Shown: positions 36,101-43,779, numbered from the stretch's first letter. The stretch is 50,956 bases of DNA from Gemmatimonadales bacterium (GCA_009841005.1 VXMR01000022.1:1-50956); one strand, 5' to 3'. Notes: a model not told the origin generated them from the sequence alone. Translations and numbers: made by a program.

Positions 36101-36323
36101 CGGAGCCCTCGGCCTGAAGGAGGGACTGGACGCCCTCGTCATCGATTTCAAGACGCACGACATCACGGCGCCCCAGGCACCGCACGCGGCGCGCAGCTAC
36201 CGGATCCAGGCCGACGTGTACCGGGCGGCCGCCTCGAGCATGGCCGGCCGCGTCGCCGTCGGCCTGCACTTCACCCACCCCAACGCGCTCGTCCCCATGC
36301 GCAAGAAGCCGGATCCGACCTGA
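33123..36323 (+). CDS. addA: AddA-like UvrD/Rep helicase with C-terminal nuclease domain
   Basis: A 1066-residue superfamily 1 helicase, the ATPase subunit of an AddAB-type complex. Helicase motifs in order: ANAGTGKTTTV (Walker A, near residue 25), ITFTEKAAYDLK, GTIHSFC, LIIDEFQDTDF (Walker B), VGDPKQSIYRFRGADI, LPRNFRS, LSTVHQAKGLEWPLVFL and LYVAATRARDRLVL. The C-terminal nuclease has VIDFKTH followed by a YRIQADVY helix. The GTG at 33123 overlaps the end of addB, indicating coupled synthesis. It acts with the preceding gene in end resection. Confidence 0.92.
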   Translation: MAEIRWTPEQVRAIRSEDDTLLVANAGTGKTTTVVGKIMWRLGLPFGVNGETGEPLAPPAVSCRLDEIAAITFTEKAAYDLKRQLRKRIEASPRADDLRWDIDRASVGTIHSFCGELLREHALRLGIDPTFEILDEDEAWAEQDDLIKALLLERLDEEDPAAQRLLRRWKLTGWQHSKGAIDHVRDVLRDLRWREQRYAKWLRGDPPPETGDTLDLFPHEGPGLDLPVLRTLCRESEASDEEALAICADLVELGLEARARWDAWLEEENRRDFDSLVLGAADLLAGPAGEAALAAIRDRYRILIIDEFQDTDFTQRDIAFAIGRGVDRPQLFLVGDPKQSIYRFRGADISVWNAVADDFAESGEILDLPRNFRSAPPIVDFVNVVGRVSMDETGRALAEEELPSRIDYAELVAGVPDHAQTGVEWVCAQGKNVAERREAEAVRIACRILASVGRDEVRDSDSGELRPLAFRDIAVLYRARTGIGHVETTLKRYGIPYFVSGMAHLGERQEILDVLNALRLLQNERDDVRAFGYLRSPFVGLRDETIARMHMLQRSGPLLRRAKRWLAEGEWPKAPDHPELTGIERGALAQGLSVLDDLRQLAPRLALDEIIEELLERTGYRLHVLLMEGAEEVLANLQSLIHFAESHRASDLSTFFEVWDRSTNREIGLPQAPLYSKEDDVVTLSTVHQAKGLEWPLVFLIRVERKLWTPRTNEYWSDPELGPLFCLKASDRGARGHRILRREELEATAEEARLLYVAATRARDRLVLAGPKEGKGYDRWLVEGEAPERGDPAARAAPETSRPPTLAWLDGYEVAEPPALIQPLPEPPLRWTRSATELMLLEEDPEEWERRYRHGALAPWHFAPETSAQETGLPALVRGQIIHGVLERLEAEAEIARVVEETIGSLDEPELEAMLRPGSEYREQLEDEIRRVAASEEWAWYTEGDLGRDYWKELTFTHLVGARDWRFGAFDLYRRLPGSGAAPDHGTPPSFLAGALGLKEGLDALVIDFKTHDITAPQAPHAARSYRIQADVYRAAASSMAGRVAVGLHFTHPNALVPMRKKPDPT

Positions 36324-36328
36324 CCACC

Positions 36329-36541
36329 GGTGACGGTTTCCTGGCGTTTGGCGCTCATCGTGAAACGATTCGCAAATCCGTGAAGTGTTTTTGACGCCCA
36401 GCGGCCAACTTGCGAGCTTTTCTCCCGCATCGAGAAAATCGTGAAAGGTTTCTTGCGTTTTGCCAGATTTGTGATAGTTTTCGGCGTTCCGTGACGGTTT
36501 TCTTGCGAGAACGGCAACTCTGTGAATTATGCGGTTTCTCC
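36329..36541 (+). repeat. Low-GC array of phased degenerate repeats upstream of the Fic gene
   Basis: Seven copies of a degenerate motif, roughly CGTGAAGGTTTTCTTGCG, begin at 36329, 36359, 36379, 36440, 36470, 36490 and 36521. The steps are 30, 20, 61, 30, 20 and 31 bp, close to whole helical turns. The pattern repeats itself after 111 bp, and bases 36329-36439 align with 36440-36550 (shared blocks include GGTTTC near the start and TTTCTCCC near the end), so an older 111-bp duplication is nested on the short repeats. TTTTCTC/GAGAAAA (36418-36424, 36432-36438) can form a hairpin. The base composition is near half GC, unlike the flanks. No start-to-stop frame of note lies in it. It is probably an operator or promoter array for the Fic gene. 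Confidence 0.7.
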
Positions 36542-36542
36542 C

Positions 36543-38060
36543 ATGAGCTTCCGATGGCGGCCTCCAGAACCCGCGCAACCTGCGGGTTACGCTGCGCTCA
36601 TTGCCCGGCACGACCTTGAAGTTCCGCTACCGCCACGGATGGCTGCCATCGCCAAGCGTCATCGTCCCGCCTCGACACGCGAGTGGCTGTTGCTTCCTCC
36701 CGGCCACGCCCCGGAGGAGAGTCTTCGAGGACACCTGGAGTTCGCTTTGAAGTGGGAGGGCGTGAGTTTGGGGGTGCTCTCCGCCCTTTTTGGGAAAATC
36801 GACCCTCGCGAGATCGTCCGTATCGTGCGTGACACGCCGACGGGCGCTTACGCTCGCCGCATCTGGTTTCTGTATGAATGGCTGACGGACAAACCTCTGG
36901 GCCTCCCTGAAGCCGCAAAAGTGAAGGCCGTTCCGGTGGTGGATCCAAAGCAACAGTTTGCTTCGGCGAGCGGCCCTCTCTCACGACGGCATCGTGTGCG
37001 CAACAACCTGCCCGGCACGAACCGGTTCTGTCCGCTCGTCCGGCGGACTCCCGAGCTTGAACGCTATTCGGACATGCGCCTCGGCGAGCAGGCTCAAGAT
37101 GTCGTTGGTCATACTCAGCCGGATATCATTCGCCGCGCCGCGTCGTTTCTACTCCTCGAGGACAGCCAGGCATCGTTTCAGATCGAAGGCGAGCATCCGA
37201 CGCCGGCCCGTGGGCTCCGTTGGGGCCAAGCGATCGGCGAGGCCGGCCAGCGAGACCTTGAGGTCGATGAACTGGAGCGCCTTCAGGAACTCGTGATCGG
37301 GGACTCGAGATTCGTCGAGCTCGGGCTCCGGACCGAGGGCGGGTGGATCGGCGAGCGCAACCGGGCGACGGGTGATCCGATTCCGGAACATATCAGTGCA
37401 CGTCCGGATGACCTGGCCGATCTCATGCGAGGAGTGGTCGAGTATGGCCGACGGACGGAACAGGCGGCCGTCGATCCGGTCGTATCGGCGGCCGTTGTGT
37501 CGTTCGGGTTCGTATACATCCATCCCTTCGAAGATGGGAACGGCCGCCTTCACCGCTGGCTGATTCATCACGTCTTGGCACGTGCCGGATATGACCCGCC
37601 TCATGTCGTGTTCCCCGTGAGCGTCCCCATGCTGAGGCGGATCTCGGAGTACCGTGAGGTGCTTCGCAGCTACTCCTCGCAGGTGCTGCCCCTGATCGAA
37701 TGGCGCGCGACGAGACGACACAACGTCGAGGTCCTGAACGAGACGGGCGACTTCTACCGGTTCTTCGACGCCACGGCCCACGCGGAGTTTCTGTATGGCT
37801 GCGTCGAGGAGACGGTGACACGGGATCTCCCCGAAGAAGTCGAATACCTGGAGCGGTACGACGAGTTCTCGCGGCGCGTCCAGGAGGAAGTGGCGGACAT
37901 GCCGGACCGGACGATCGACCTGCTGTCCAGGTTCCTGCGGCAGAATCGCGGCACGCTGTCGGAGCGGGCGCGCACCGGCGAGTTCGAGCGACTTACCGCG
38001 GATGAGGCGGAGCGGGTCGAGGCGCTCTATGCGAGTTGCTTTTCCGCAGAGGTCTCTTGA
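36543..38060 (+). CDS. Fic-domain protein (predicted AMP-transferase, class II-like)
   Basis: About 505 residues from ATG 36543; a GTG at 36522 is an alternative start, and neither has a Shine-Dalgarno. The N-terminal region has no recognised family beyond a helical linker (WFLYEWLTDKPLGLPEA). The Fic core carries HPFEDGNGRLHR (about residues 327-338), the canonical motif with catalytic His. About 115 residues earlier SFQIEG (211-216) matches the inhibitory [S/T]xxxE[G/N] motif, so autoinhibition within the same chain is expected. A helical C-terminal region follows. The enzyme should move AMP (or another nucleotide moiety) onto a target protein; the target is unknown. No antitoxin is adjacent. 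The start codon sits at the edge of the repeat array. Confidence 0.9.
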   Translation: MSFRWRPPEPAQPAGYAALIARHDLEVPLPPRMAAIAKRHRPASTREWLLLPPGHAPEESLRGHLEFALKWEGVSLGVLSALFGKIDPREIVRIVRDTPTGAYARRIWFLYEWLTDKPLGLPEAAKVKAVPVVDPKQQFASASGPLSRRHRVRNNLPGTNRFCPLVRRTPELERYSDMRLGEQAQDVVGHTQPDIIRRAASFLLLEDSQASFQIEGEHPTPARGLRWGQAIGEAGQRDLEVDELERLQELVIGDSRFVELGLRTEGGWIGERNRATGDPIPEHISARPDDLADLMRGVVEYGRRTEQAAVDPVVSAAVVSFGFVYIHPFEDGNGRLHRWLIHHVLARAGYDPPHVVFPVSVPMLRRISEYREVLRSYSSQVLPLIEWRATRRHNVEVLNETGDFYRFFDATAHAEFLYGCVEETVTRDLPEEVEYLERYDEFSRRVQEEVADMPDRTIDLLSRFLRQNRGTLSERARTGEFERLTADEAERVEALYASCFSAEVS

Positions 38061-38096
38061 GGGACAGATCACCACGGAACAGTCGGAGGTGAACCG

Positions 38097-39395
38097 ATGA
38101 CCGGGAAGCTGGAACGCTGGTTCAGGCTGTCAGAGCGCGGCTCCGACGTGCGGACGGAGGTGACCGCCGGGGTCACGACCTTCCTGACGATGGTCTACAT
38201 CGCCTTCGTCAATCCGTCGATCCTCTCCGAGGCCGGCATGCCGTTCGGCCCCGTGTTCGTCGCGACCTGTCTCGCGGCGGCCTTCGCGACGCTCGTGATG
38301 GGGCTGTACGCGAACTATCCGATCGCCCTGGCGCCCGGGATGGGGCTGAACGCCTTCTTCACCTACGGCGTCGTACTCGGAATGGGGTACCCTTGGGAGG
38401 TTGCGCTCGGGGCTGTATTCCTGTCCGGGACGCTGTTCGTCACGCTGAGCGTGCTCCCGGTTCGGCGCTGGATCATCGACGCGATCCCGCGGGGCCAGAA
38501 AATGGCGATCTCGGCCGGCATCGGCCTCTTCCTCGGCGTGATTGCACTGCGGAACGCGGGCATCATCGAGGGGAGTCCGGCCACGCTCGTCACCGTGGGA
38601 GAACTGACGTCGGCGCCGGCCATGCTCGCCCTGCTCGGCTTCTGTGCGATCGCGGCGCTCTCCGCGCGGCGGATCCCGGGCGCGGCGATCCTCGGGATGC
38701 TCGGCGTGACGGCGCTCGGCCTGATTCTGGGCGTTTCGGAGTGGCACGGGTGGGTGTCCCTGCCCCCGGATCCGACCCCCACGCTGCTCGCGCTGGACAT
38801 CGGCGCCGCGCTGCAACTGGGCATGATCGCGGTGATCTTCACCTTCCTCATCGTCGACCTCTTCGACACCGCCGGCACGCTGATCGGCGTCGCGCACCAG
38901 GCCGACCTCCTCGATGAGGATGGGAGACTGCCGCGCATCCAGCGCGCGCTGATGGCCGACTCGACCGGGACCGTGGCGGGGACGCTGCTCGGGACCTCGT
39001 CGGTCACCAGCTACATCGAGAGCGCCGCTGGCGTGAGCGCGGGCGGCCGCACCGGTCTGACCGCCGTCGTCGTTGCCGGCCTCTTCCTCGTCTGTCTGTT
39101 CCTCGCGCCGCTCGCCGAATCCGTCCCGTCCTTCGCGACCGCGGCGGCGATTCTCTACGTCGCCTGTCTCATGGCCCGCGCGTTGAAGGATGTGGAGTGG
39201 GACGACATCACCGAGTCCGCGGCGGCCGTCGTAACCGCGATCGCCATCCCCCTCACGTACTCTATCGCCGACGGAATCGGACTCGGCTTCATCACGTACG
39301 TCGCGATCAAGATCCTGGCCGGCCGCTGGCGCGAGTGTCCGCCGATGCTGGTCCTGGTGGCGCTGGTGTTCGCCGCAAAATTCATCTGGCTGTAA
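38097..39395 (+). CDS. NCS2 family (AzgA-like) purine permease
   Basis: A 432-residue inner-membrane protein with about 12-14 hydrophobic helices. Signatures of the AzgA branch of NCS2 are EVTAGVTTFLTMVYIAFVNP near the N-terminus, ALAPGMGLNAFF, the FLIVDLFDTAGTLIGVA segment and TSSVTSYIESAAGVSAGGRTG. These carriers take up adenine, guanine or hypoxanthine with protons. ATG 38097 is supported by GGAGGTG just upstream. A Tsx-like channel gene follows, and an adenine deaminase gene lies upstream beyond addBA and fic. Confidence 0.94.
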   Translation: MTGKLERWFRLSERGSDVRTEVTAGVTTFLTMVYIAFVNPSILSEAGMPFGPVFVATCLAAAFATLVMGLYANYPIALAPGMGLNAFFTYGVVLGMGYPWEVALGAVFLSGTLFVTLSVLPVRRWIIDAIPRGQKMAISAGIGLFLGVIALRNAGIIEGSPATLVTVGELTSAPAMLALLGFCAIAALSARRIPGAAILGMLGVTALGLILGVSEWHGWVSLPPDPTPTLLALDIGAALQLGMIAVIFTFLIVDLFDTAGTLIGVAHQADLLDEDGRLPRIQRALMADSTGTVAGTLLGTSSVTSYIESAAGVSAGGRTGLTAVVVAGLFLVCLFLAPLAESVPSFATAAAILYVACLMARALKDVEWDDITESAAAVVTAIAIPLTYSIADGIGLGFITYVAIKILAGRWRECPPMLVLVALVFAAKFIWL

Positions 39396-39447
39396 CGTCA
39401 CGACGTGTGAGCGCCCTGGCCCCGATCCTCCTCGACAGAGAGGCTGA

Positions 39448-40233
39448 ATGAATCTCAGCACACGGCTTTCCGCCGGACTGCCCGCCATCGTCCTCCTCCT
39501 CGCCGCGCCGGGAGCCGCGGCCGGCCAGACGGAGTTCCAGCTCCAGCTCGGCAAGCTGGTGAATCCCTTCTCGGATACGGGGCACGGGACGACGGTCGTC
39601 ACCTTCCAGAACGCGTCGCAGTGGTCGTTGGGCGACCACTTCATGTTCTTCGACTACACGGCGGACGGGGGGAACGACGGGTTCAACGAGAAGGACCTGT
39701 ACGGCGAGTGGTATCCGTCGCTGAGCCTGGGGAAGATCAGCGGGAGCCACGTCGGGTTCGGCCCGATCCGCGACTTCGCCCTGCTCGGTGGCGTGAACTA
39801 CGGCTCGCAGGCGAAGGTGCTGAAGTACACGCCCGGCCTCCGGGCGTCGTGGGACATTCCGGGGTTCATCTTCCTTAACACGGAATTCGCCCGCATGGTC
39901 GACGCCTCGAGCGGTGTGGACAACGGCGGTGCGCCAGCGACGGACGACGGCTGGATGTTCGACGTGAACTGGCTCGCGACGTGGGAGATGCTGGGGCAGA
40001 CGTTCACGTTCACCGGCCATGCGGAGTACATCAGCGCCGTGACGAACGAGTTCGGCGACGAGGTTCGCGCCTGGATTCTCGCCCAGCCGCAGCTGACCGT
40101 GGACGTGGGCCGGATCATGGGCGGCGACGGAGGTCGTCTCATGAGCGGGATCGAATACCAGTACTGGCGCAACAAGCTGGGGACCGACGTGTCGGAGAGC
40201 GTGGTCCAGTTTCTCGTCGTGTGGCGGTTGTGA
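39448..40233 (+). CDS. Outer-membrane channel, Tsx-like (nucleoside-specific porin family)
   Basis: A 261-residue protein with a signal peptide ending AAPGAAAGQ and a run of alternating amphipathic strands with an aromatic C-terminal strand (SVVQFLVVWRL), as expected for a 12-strand beta barrel. FQNASQWSLGDHFMFFDYT and NDGFNEKDLYGEWYPSLSLGKI match the Tsx/DUF5020 group, which lets nucleosides pass the outer membrane. It follows the purine permease in the same direction, supporting uptake of purine compounds. It overlaps the next gene as GTGA. Confidence 0.83.
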   Translation: MNLSTRLSAGLPAIVLLLAAPGAAAGQTEFQLQLGKLVNPFSDTGHGTTVVTFQNASQWSLGDHFMFFDYTADGGNDGFNEKDLYGEWYPSLSLGKISGSHVGFGPIRDFALLGGVNYGSQAKVLKYTPGLRASWDIPGFIFLNTEFARMVDASSGVDNGGAPATDDGWMFDVNWLATWEMLGQTFTFTGHAEYISAVTNEFGDEVRAWILAQPQLTVDVGRIMGGDGGRLMSGIEYQYWRNKLGTDVSESVVQFLVVWRL

Positions 40234-41642
40234 ACGCCAGCCCCGCCCCTCGCGTGACGAACCGGCGGCCTGGACGCTGCCTGCTCGCGGGTTCTTTGCT
40301 TACCGCCGCGGCTGCGGCCACGGGAGACATCGGCCGGCTCTCGGCGCAAACGCCGGAGCAGCGCTACTCGGACTGGGTCCGCCCGGGCTTCCGCCCGCAG
40401 GAATACGAGTTTCGCCGCAACCGGATCCTCGACGGCCTGCGCGCCACCGGAGGCGGCCTCCTGCTCGTTCCCTCCTCGGACGGGATCACGCACGGCGAGA
40501 CCTTCCGGCAACTCGAGGACTTCTGGTACCTGACGGGACTGGAAGTCCCACAATCGATGCTCGTCCTCGATGCGCGACGCGACGCTTCAATTCTATTCAT
40601 GCCGCAGCGCGACCCGCGCTTCGAGAACCCGGGCCGACCCAACGATTTCCCGGGCCGGCCGCTGCTGGACGACTACCGGATCCGCGGCATCGGCGGCGCC
40701 GACGACTACCGCGACATCGCCGAACTCGGCGGCTTTCTGCGCGAACGCGCGGGAGCGGGGGAGGTGCTTCGGGTCAACGCGGGCGCCCCGGGTGAGGTCC
40801 CCGACCCGGTCGTCCCCGTCGTCGGGAGTCTCGACCCCACGGCTTCCCTGATCCGGCGACTTCGGGACGACCATCCGGACGCGCGCCTGGTGAACGCCTT
40901 CGAGATCGTCGCCCGCCTGCGCATGGTAAAGTCGCCCGCCGAGATCATGCGCATGCGCCGCGCGGCGGACGCCACCATGGCCGGAATCCGGGCCGCTGCC
41001 GCCCTCGTTCGGCCGGGGGTCGACGAGCGCACGCTGCAGGGTGAGTTCGAGCGCGCCTGCCGGCAGGCGGGCGCCCAGTCCATCCCCTTCACGCCCATCA
41101 TCAAGTCGGGTCCCAACAGCCTGTGGCCGTGGCGCGTCCTCGCCGCCCACTACAACCGCCGGAACCGCACAATGCGGGACGGGGACCTCGTCATCTTCGA
41201 CGTCGGGTGCGAGATCAACGGGTACGTGAGCGACGTCGGGCGGACCTTCCCCGTGAACGGCACCTTCACCGACGACCACAGGGAGAAGCTCCTCGTGAGC
41301 ACGCGGGCGGCGGAGGCCGTGATCGCCGCCGTGCGCCCCGGCGTCACGCTGCGCGAACTCACGCAGGTGGCCTACGACGCGATCCCCGACGAGGAGGAGC
41401 GGTACATGCAGACGCCCTCCTTCTTCGGCCACCACATCGGGCTATCGGCCGGAGATCCGGCCCTCCTCGACGAGCCGCTCGCGCCCGGCATGGTCTTCAC
41501 CGTCGAGCCGTGGTACTACAACCACGACCTCGGCGTCTCCGTGTTCGTGGAGGAGGTCGTCCTCGTCACGGAAGACGGCGCCGAAATCCTCACCGACGCC
41601 CTCCCCCGCGACCCCGACGCCCTGGAGGCGCTCGTCCCCTGA
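40230..41642 (+). CDS. pepP: M24 metallopeptidase (Xaa-Pro aminopeptidase type), exported
   Basis: About 470 residues from GTG 40230, which overlaps the TGA of the Tsx-like gene. A signal-peptide-like N-terminus (CLLAGSLLTAAAAATGDIGRLSAQ) suggests export. An N-terminal aminopeptidase P domain (RRNRILDGL, FWYLTGLEVP) is followed by the pita-bread catalytic domain, with metal ligands in IFDVGCEINGYVSDVGRTF (two Asp), GHHIGL (His), FTVEPWYY (Glu) and VFVEEVVLVT (Glu). It removes N-terminal residues ahead of proline. The long upstream open frame (to 39981) lies within the channel gene and is a shadow. Confidence 0.92.
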   Translation: MNASPAPRVTNRRPGRCLLAGSLLTAAAAATGDIGRLSAQTPEQRYSDWVRPGFRPQEYEFRRNRILDGLRATGGGLLLVPSSDGITHGETFRQLEDFWYLTGLEVPQSMLVLDARRDASILFMPQRDPRFENPGRPNDFPGRPLLDDYRIRGIGGADDYRDIAELGGFLRERAGAGEVLRVNAGAPGEVPDPVVPVVGSLDPTASLIRRLRDDHPDARLVNAFEIVARLRMVKSPAEIMRMRRAADATMAGIRAAAALVRPGVDERTLQGEFERACRQAGAQSIPFTPIIKSGPNSLWPWRVLAAHYNRRNRTMRDGDLVIFDVGCEINGYVSDVGRTFPVNGTFTDDHREKLLVSTRAAEAVIAAVRPGVTLRELTQVAYDAIPDEEERYMQTPSFFGHHIGLSAGDPALLDEPLAPGMVFTVEPWYYNHDLGVSVFVEEVVLVTEDGAEILTDALPRDPDALEALVP

Positions 41643-41671
41643 AGGACCCTCGGCGTCGGGCGTAGCTGGCG

Positions 41672-42205
41672 CTACCCTGGGGGTTCCTCCGTTCCCTCAC
41701 GGAGAACGGCGAGGTAGCTGTCGCAGGCGAAGATCTTGCCCCGCTGGCGGCCCGTGATTTCGCTTACGAAGCCCAACTCTTCGAGGGACTGCAGAGCGGC
41801 GGCGACCGTCGGACCGGAGAGACTCGTGCGCTCAGCGAGTCCGTTGATGCTGTCGACCGGGCGTTCCACCAGCGCACGGTGTACCCGTAGAGTTGAACTT
41901 GCCCGTCGTCTCTCCTGGATCCGGGCACGGTTGTCCGCGACGAGTTCGAGTGCGGATCGGGCGGTCGCGACGGCACCCTCCGCCACCTCGCGCACGCCTT
42001 CGAGGAAGAAGCGCAGCCACATCTCCCAGTCTCCCGTGCGACGCATTTCGTTCAGGAGTCGGTAGTAGGTGTCCCGATGCTGTTTGAAGTAGAGGCTGAG
42101 ATACAGGAGGGGCTCACGCAGAAGCCCTGCATCGCACAACATCAGGGTAATCAACAGGCGCCCCAATCGTCCGTTGCCGTCCTGGAATGGATGGATCGTC
42201 TCAAA
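41672..42205 (-). pseudogene. Decayed Fic-family gene, C-terminal part only
   Basis: The minus strand reads FETIHPFQDGNGRLGRLL, a canonical Fic motif, then YFKQHRDTYYRLLNEMRRTGDW, WLRFFLEGV and a C-terminal winged helix (LAERTSLSGPTVAAALQSLEELGFVSE). That is the usual second half of a Fic-plus-HTH protein. Directly before the first conserved Phe codon the frame has TAA (42208-42206), and no Fic N-terminal domain or inhibitory motif is found upstream; instead a short low-GC repeat region begins. A TTG inside the motif (42166) could start a 164-residue stub, but it would split the active site. The gene is therefore judged broken. Confidence 0.82.
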
Positions 42206-42230
42206 TTATGCCCTCTCGGGACGGCGCTAA

Positions 42231-42290
42231 GAAAAGAAAACGACGCCTTTTTTCGTTACGCGTCGGCTAACGAAGGAACTTTTCCTTACG
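42231..42290 (-). repeat. Low-GC phased repeats upstream of the broken Fic gene
   Basis: Read on the minus strand, CGTAAGG (from 42290), CGTTAGC (from 42272), CGTAACG (from 42260) and CTTAGCG (from 42232) recur at 18, 12 and about 28 bp steps, so the main period is near 30 bp, with A-runs between. The first two 30-bp units are 42290-42261 and 42260-42231. The composition is much lower in GC than the flanks. The layout resembles the array before the intact Fic gene, although the core sequence differs. Confidence 0.45.
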
Positions 42291-42342
42291 CCCCTCCTGC
42301 CGCCGGGTTGCACGGCCCGGGTTGCCGGGCGCATGCTGCGAC

Positions 42343-43320
42343 ATGAGAACGGTGCGGAGGTCGACCGGTACCGGCTGGAAGGCAGTCATCGGATTGGCGG
42401 TGGCGCTGCTTTGCGCCGCCACGGTTGGCTGCACCCGCACCGGGTGGCCGGATCCGCAGCCGGTGGAGTCCGAGGTGCTGGCGGCCGAGCATGAGGAGTG
42501 GCGCGAGGGGCGGCGGCGCAGCCTCGCGAACCCCAACGCGGGCGTCATCAGTTGGGACGGGCTCTTCGAACTGCGCGAAGGCGCGAATGCCTTCGGGTCC
42601 GATCCGGCGTCGTCAATCGTCCTGCCGGGGGAGGACGCGCCGCCCCTGGCCGGAACGCTGTACCTCGAGGATGGGGCCGTGCGGCTCGTCCCCGAAGCCG
42701 GGAGCGGTCTGCATCTGAGAGATCCGGTTTCCGGCGCGGCCGGCGACGCCGTCACGGAACCGATGCCGCTGCCGGACGACCGGAGCGAGGGGACGATCCG
42801 CCTGGGGCTGGGGTCGCTCGGGATGCGGGTCCACGCGGAGCCGGGAACCGAGAGGCTGTGGCTCCGGGTCTGGGATACGGACGCCCCGCGCCTCGCTGCC
42901 TTCGAGCTTCCCGAGTACTTCCCGATCACGAACGAATGGCGCGTGACGGCACGGTTCGAACCCTATGCGGAGCCGCGCACGGTCACGCTGGGGGATGTGC
43001 GGGGCGGTACGCTCGAGAACACGGCGCCGGGGGACCTTGTCTTCCGCGTGAACGACGCCGAACACCGCCTCATGGCCTTCGCCGGCGCGTCGAGCCGCTC
43101 CTACTTCATCAGCCTGTGGGACTCGACCGCCGTGACCGACACCTACCAGGCGGGCCGCTACATGCGCGCGCCCTTCCCGGACGACGACGGCTGGACGACG
43201 ATCGACTTCAACCGGGCCTACAATGCCCCGTGCGCCTTCACGCCCTACTCGGTGTGCAGCCTCCCACCGCGCGAGAACTACCTCCGCTTCGCCGTCACCG
43301 CCGGAGAAAAGCGGCCGTAA
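42343..43320 (+). CDS. DUF1684 family lipoprotein
   Basis: About 325 residues from ATG 42343. A signal peptide with lipobox ATVGC is followed by a DUF1684 domain: HEEWREGRRRSLANPNAG, DGLFELREGANAFGSDPASSIVLP, YFPITNEWRVTARFEPY and the strongly conserved C-terminal IDFNRAYNAPCAFTPYSVCSLPPREN. The two Cys in that last block are characteristic of the family. No biochemical function is established. It stands between the broken Fic gene and hipBA. Confidence 0.88.
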   Translation: MRTVRRSTGTGWKAVIGLAVALLCAATVGCTRTGWPDPQPVESEVLAAEHEEWREGRRRSLANPNAGVISWDGLFELREGANAFGSDPASSIVLPGEDAPPLAGTLYLEDGAVRLVPEAGSGLHLRDPVSGAAGDAVTEPMPLPDDRSEGTIRLGLGSLGMRVHAEPGTERLWLRVWDTDAPRLAAFELPEYFPITNEWRVTARFEPYAEPRTVTLGDVRGGTLENTAPGDLVFRVNDAEHRLMAFAGASSRSYFISLWDSTAVTDTYQAGRYMRAPFPDDDGWTTIDFNRAYNAPCAFTPYSVCSLPPRENYLRFAVTAGEKRP

Positions 43321-43379
43321 TCGACGACGCTATAAGCGGCAATATTTGGCTGTTTATCTTCCATTGAGGTCTGTAAAAT

Positions 43380-43421
43380 GCCATATATGGCCTCTTGACG
43401 TATCGACCATCCGGCGACAAT
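43380..43421 (+). promoter_or_regulatory. hipBA promoter and candidate operator palindrome
   Basis: GCCATATATGGC (43380-43391) is a perfect 12-bp palindrome just upstream of TTGACG (43395-43400). GACAAT (43416-43421) is the best -10 candidate, at a short 15-bp spacing. The start codon is at 43429, so the transcript may have almost no leader. An HTH dimer such as HipB would be expected to bind a palindrome of this kind. Confidence 0.5.
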
Positions 43422-43428
43422 ATGGGGC

Positions 43429-43779
43429 ATGGCGGACGAAACTCTGACTTCCCGGGCGCTGCGGATCGAACTGGGGCGTCGCCTTGCGAAGCTGCGCCTT
43501 GCGAGAAACGTGACACAGCGGACGCTGGCCGAAGATGCCGGAATAGGACTGCGTACGCTTCGCCGTATCGAGGCCGGACAGTCGTGCGGTGTGGACAGCC
43601 TGCTGCGCGTCGCGATTGCGCTTGACTTGGGGGAGGGTCTGCTGAACGCGGTGCCGCCGCGGGAGGTTCGACCCATCGAACGCGTGGACTCGGGCGGCAA
43701 GGAACGGCAGCGCGCGCGCCCTCGGAAGGGTGCGTCGCCCGACGATCCCTGGTCGTGGGCCGAAGATCCGAATGACTGA
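43429..43779 (+). CDS. hipB: HipB-like XRE-family antitoxin/repressor
   Basis: A 116-residue protein with an N-terminal XRE helix-turn-helix (LGRRLAKLRLARNVTQRTLAEDAGIGLRTLRRIEAGQ, roughly residues 15-50) and a basic, probably disordered C-terminal tail (GGKERQRARPRKGASPDD). It overlaps hipA by eight bases (start 43772, stop 43779). As in other HipBA pairs it should hold the kinase inactive and repress the operon, probably at GCCATATATGGC. Confidence 0.88.
   Translation: MADETLTSRALRIELGRRLAKLRLARNVTQRTLAEDAGIGLRTLRRIEAGQSCGVDSLLRVAIALDLGEGLLNAVPPREVRPIERVDSGGKERQRARPRKGASPDDPWSWAEDPND

Noticed and set aside
36197-36517. Small basic protein encoded antisense across the repeat tract
   Set aside because: Its lysine-rich composition follows directly from the repeat sequence, and its C-terminal part lies in antisense to addA; no start signal.
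36329-36541. CRISPR array
   Set aside because: Repeats are degenerate, spacing varies between 20 and 61 bp, there are no spacers of constant length and no cas genes.
42166-42205. Intact short Fic-like gene starting at TTG 42166
   Set aside because: This start would remove the HPFQDGN part of the active site, and no ribosome binding site is seen; a broken gene is the better account.
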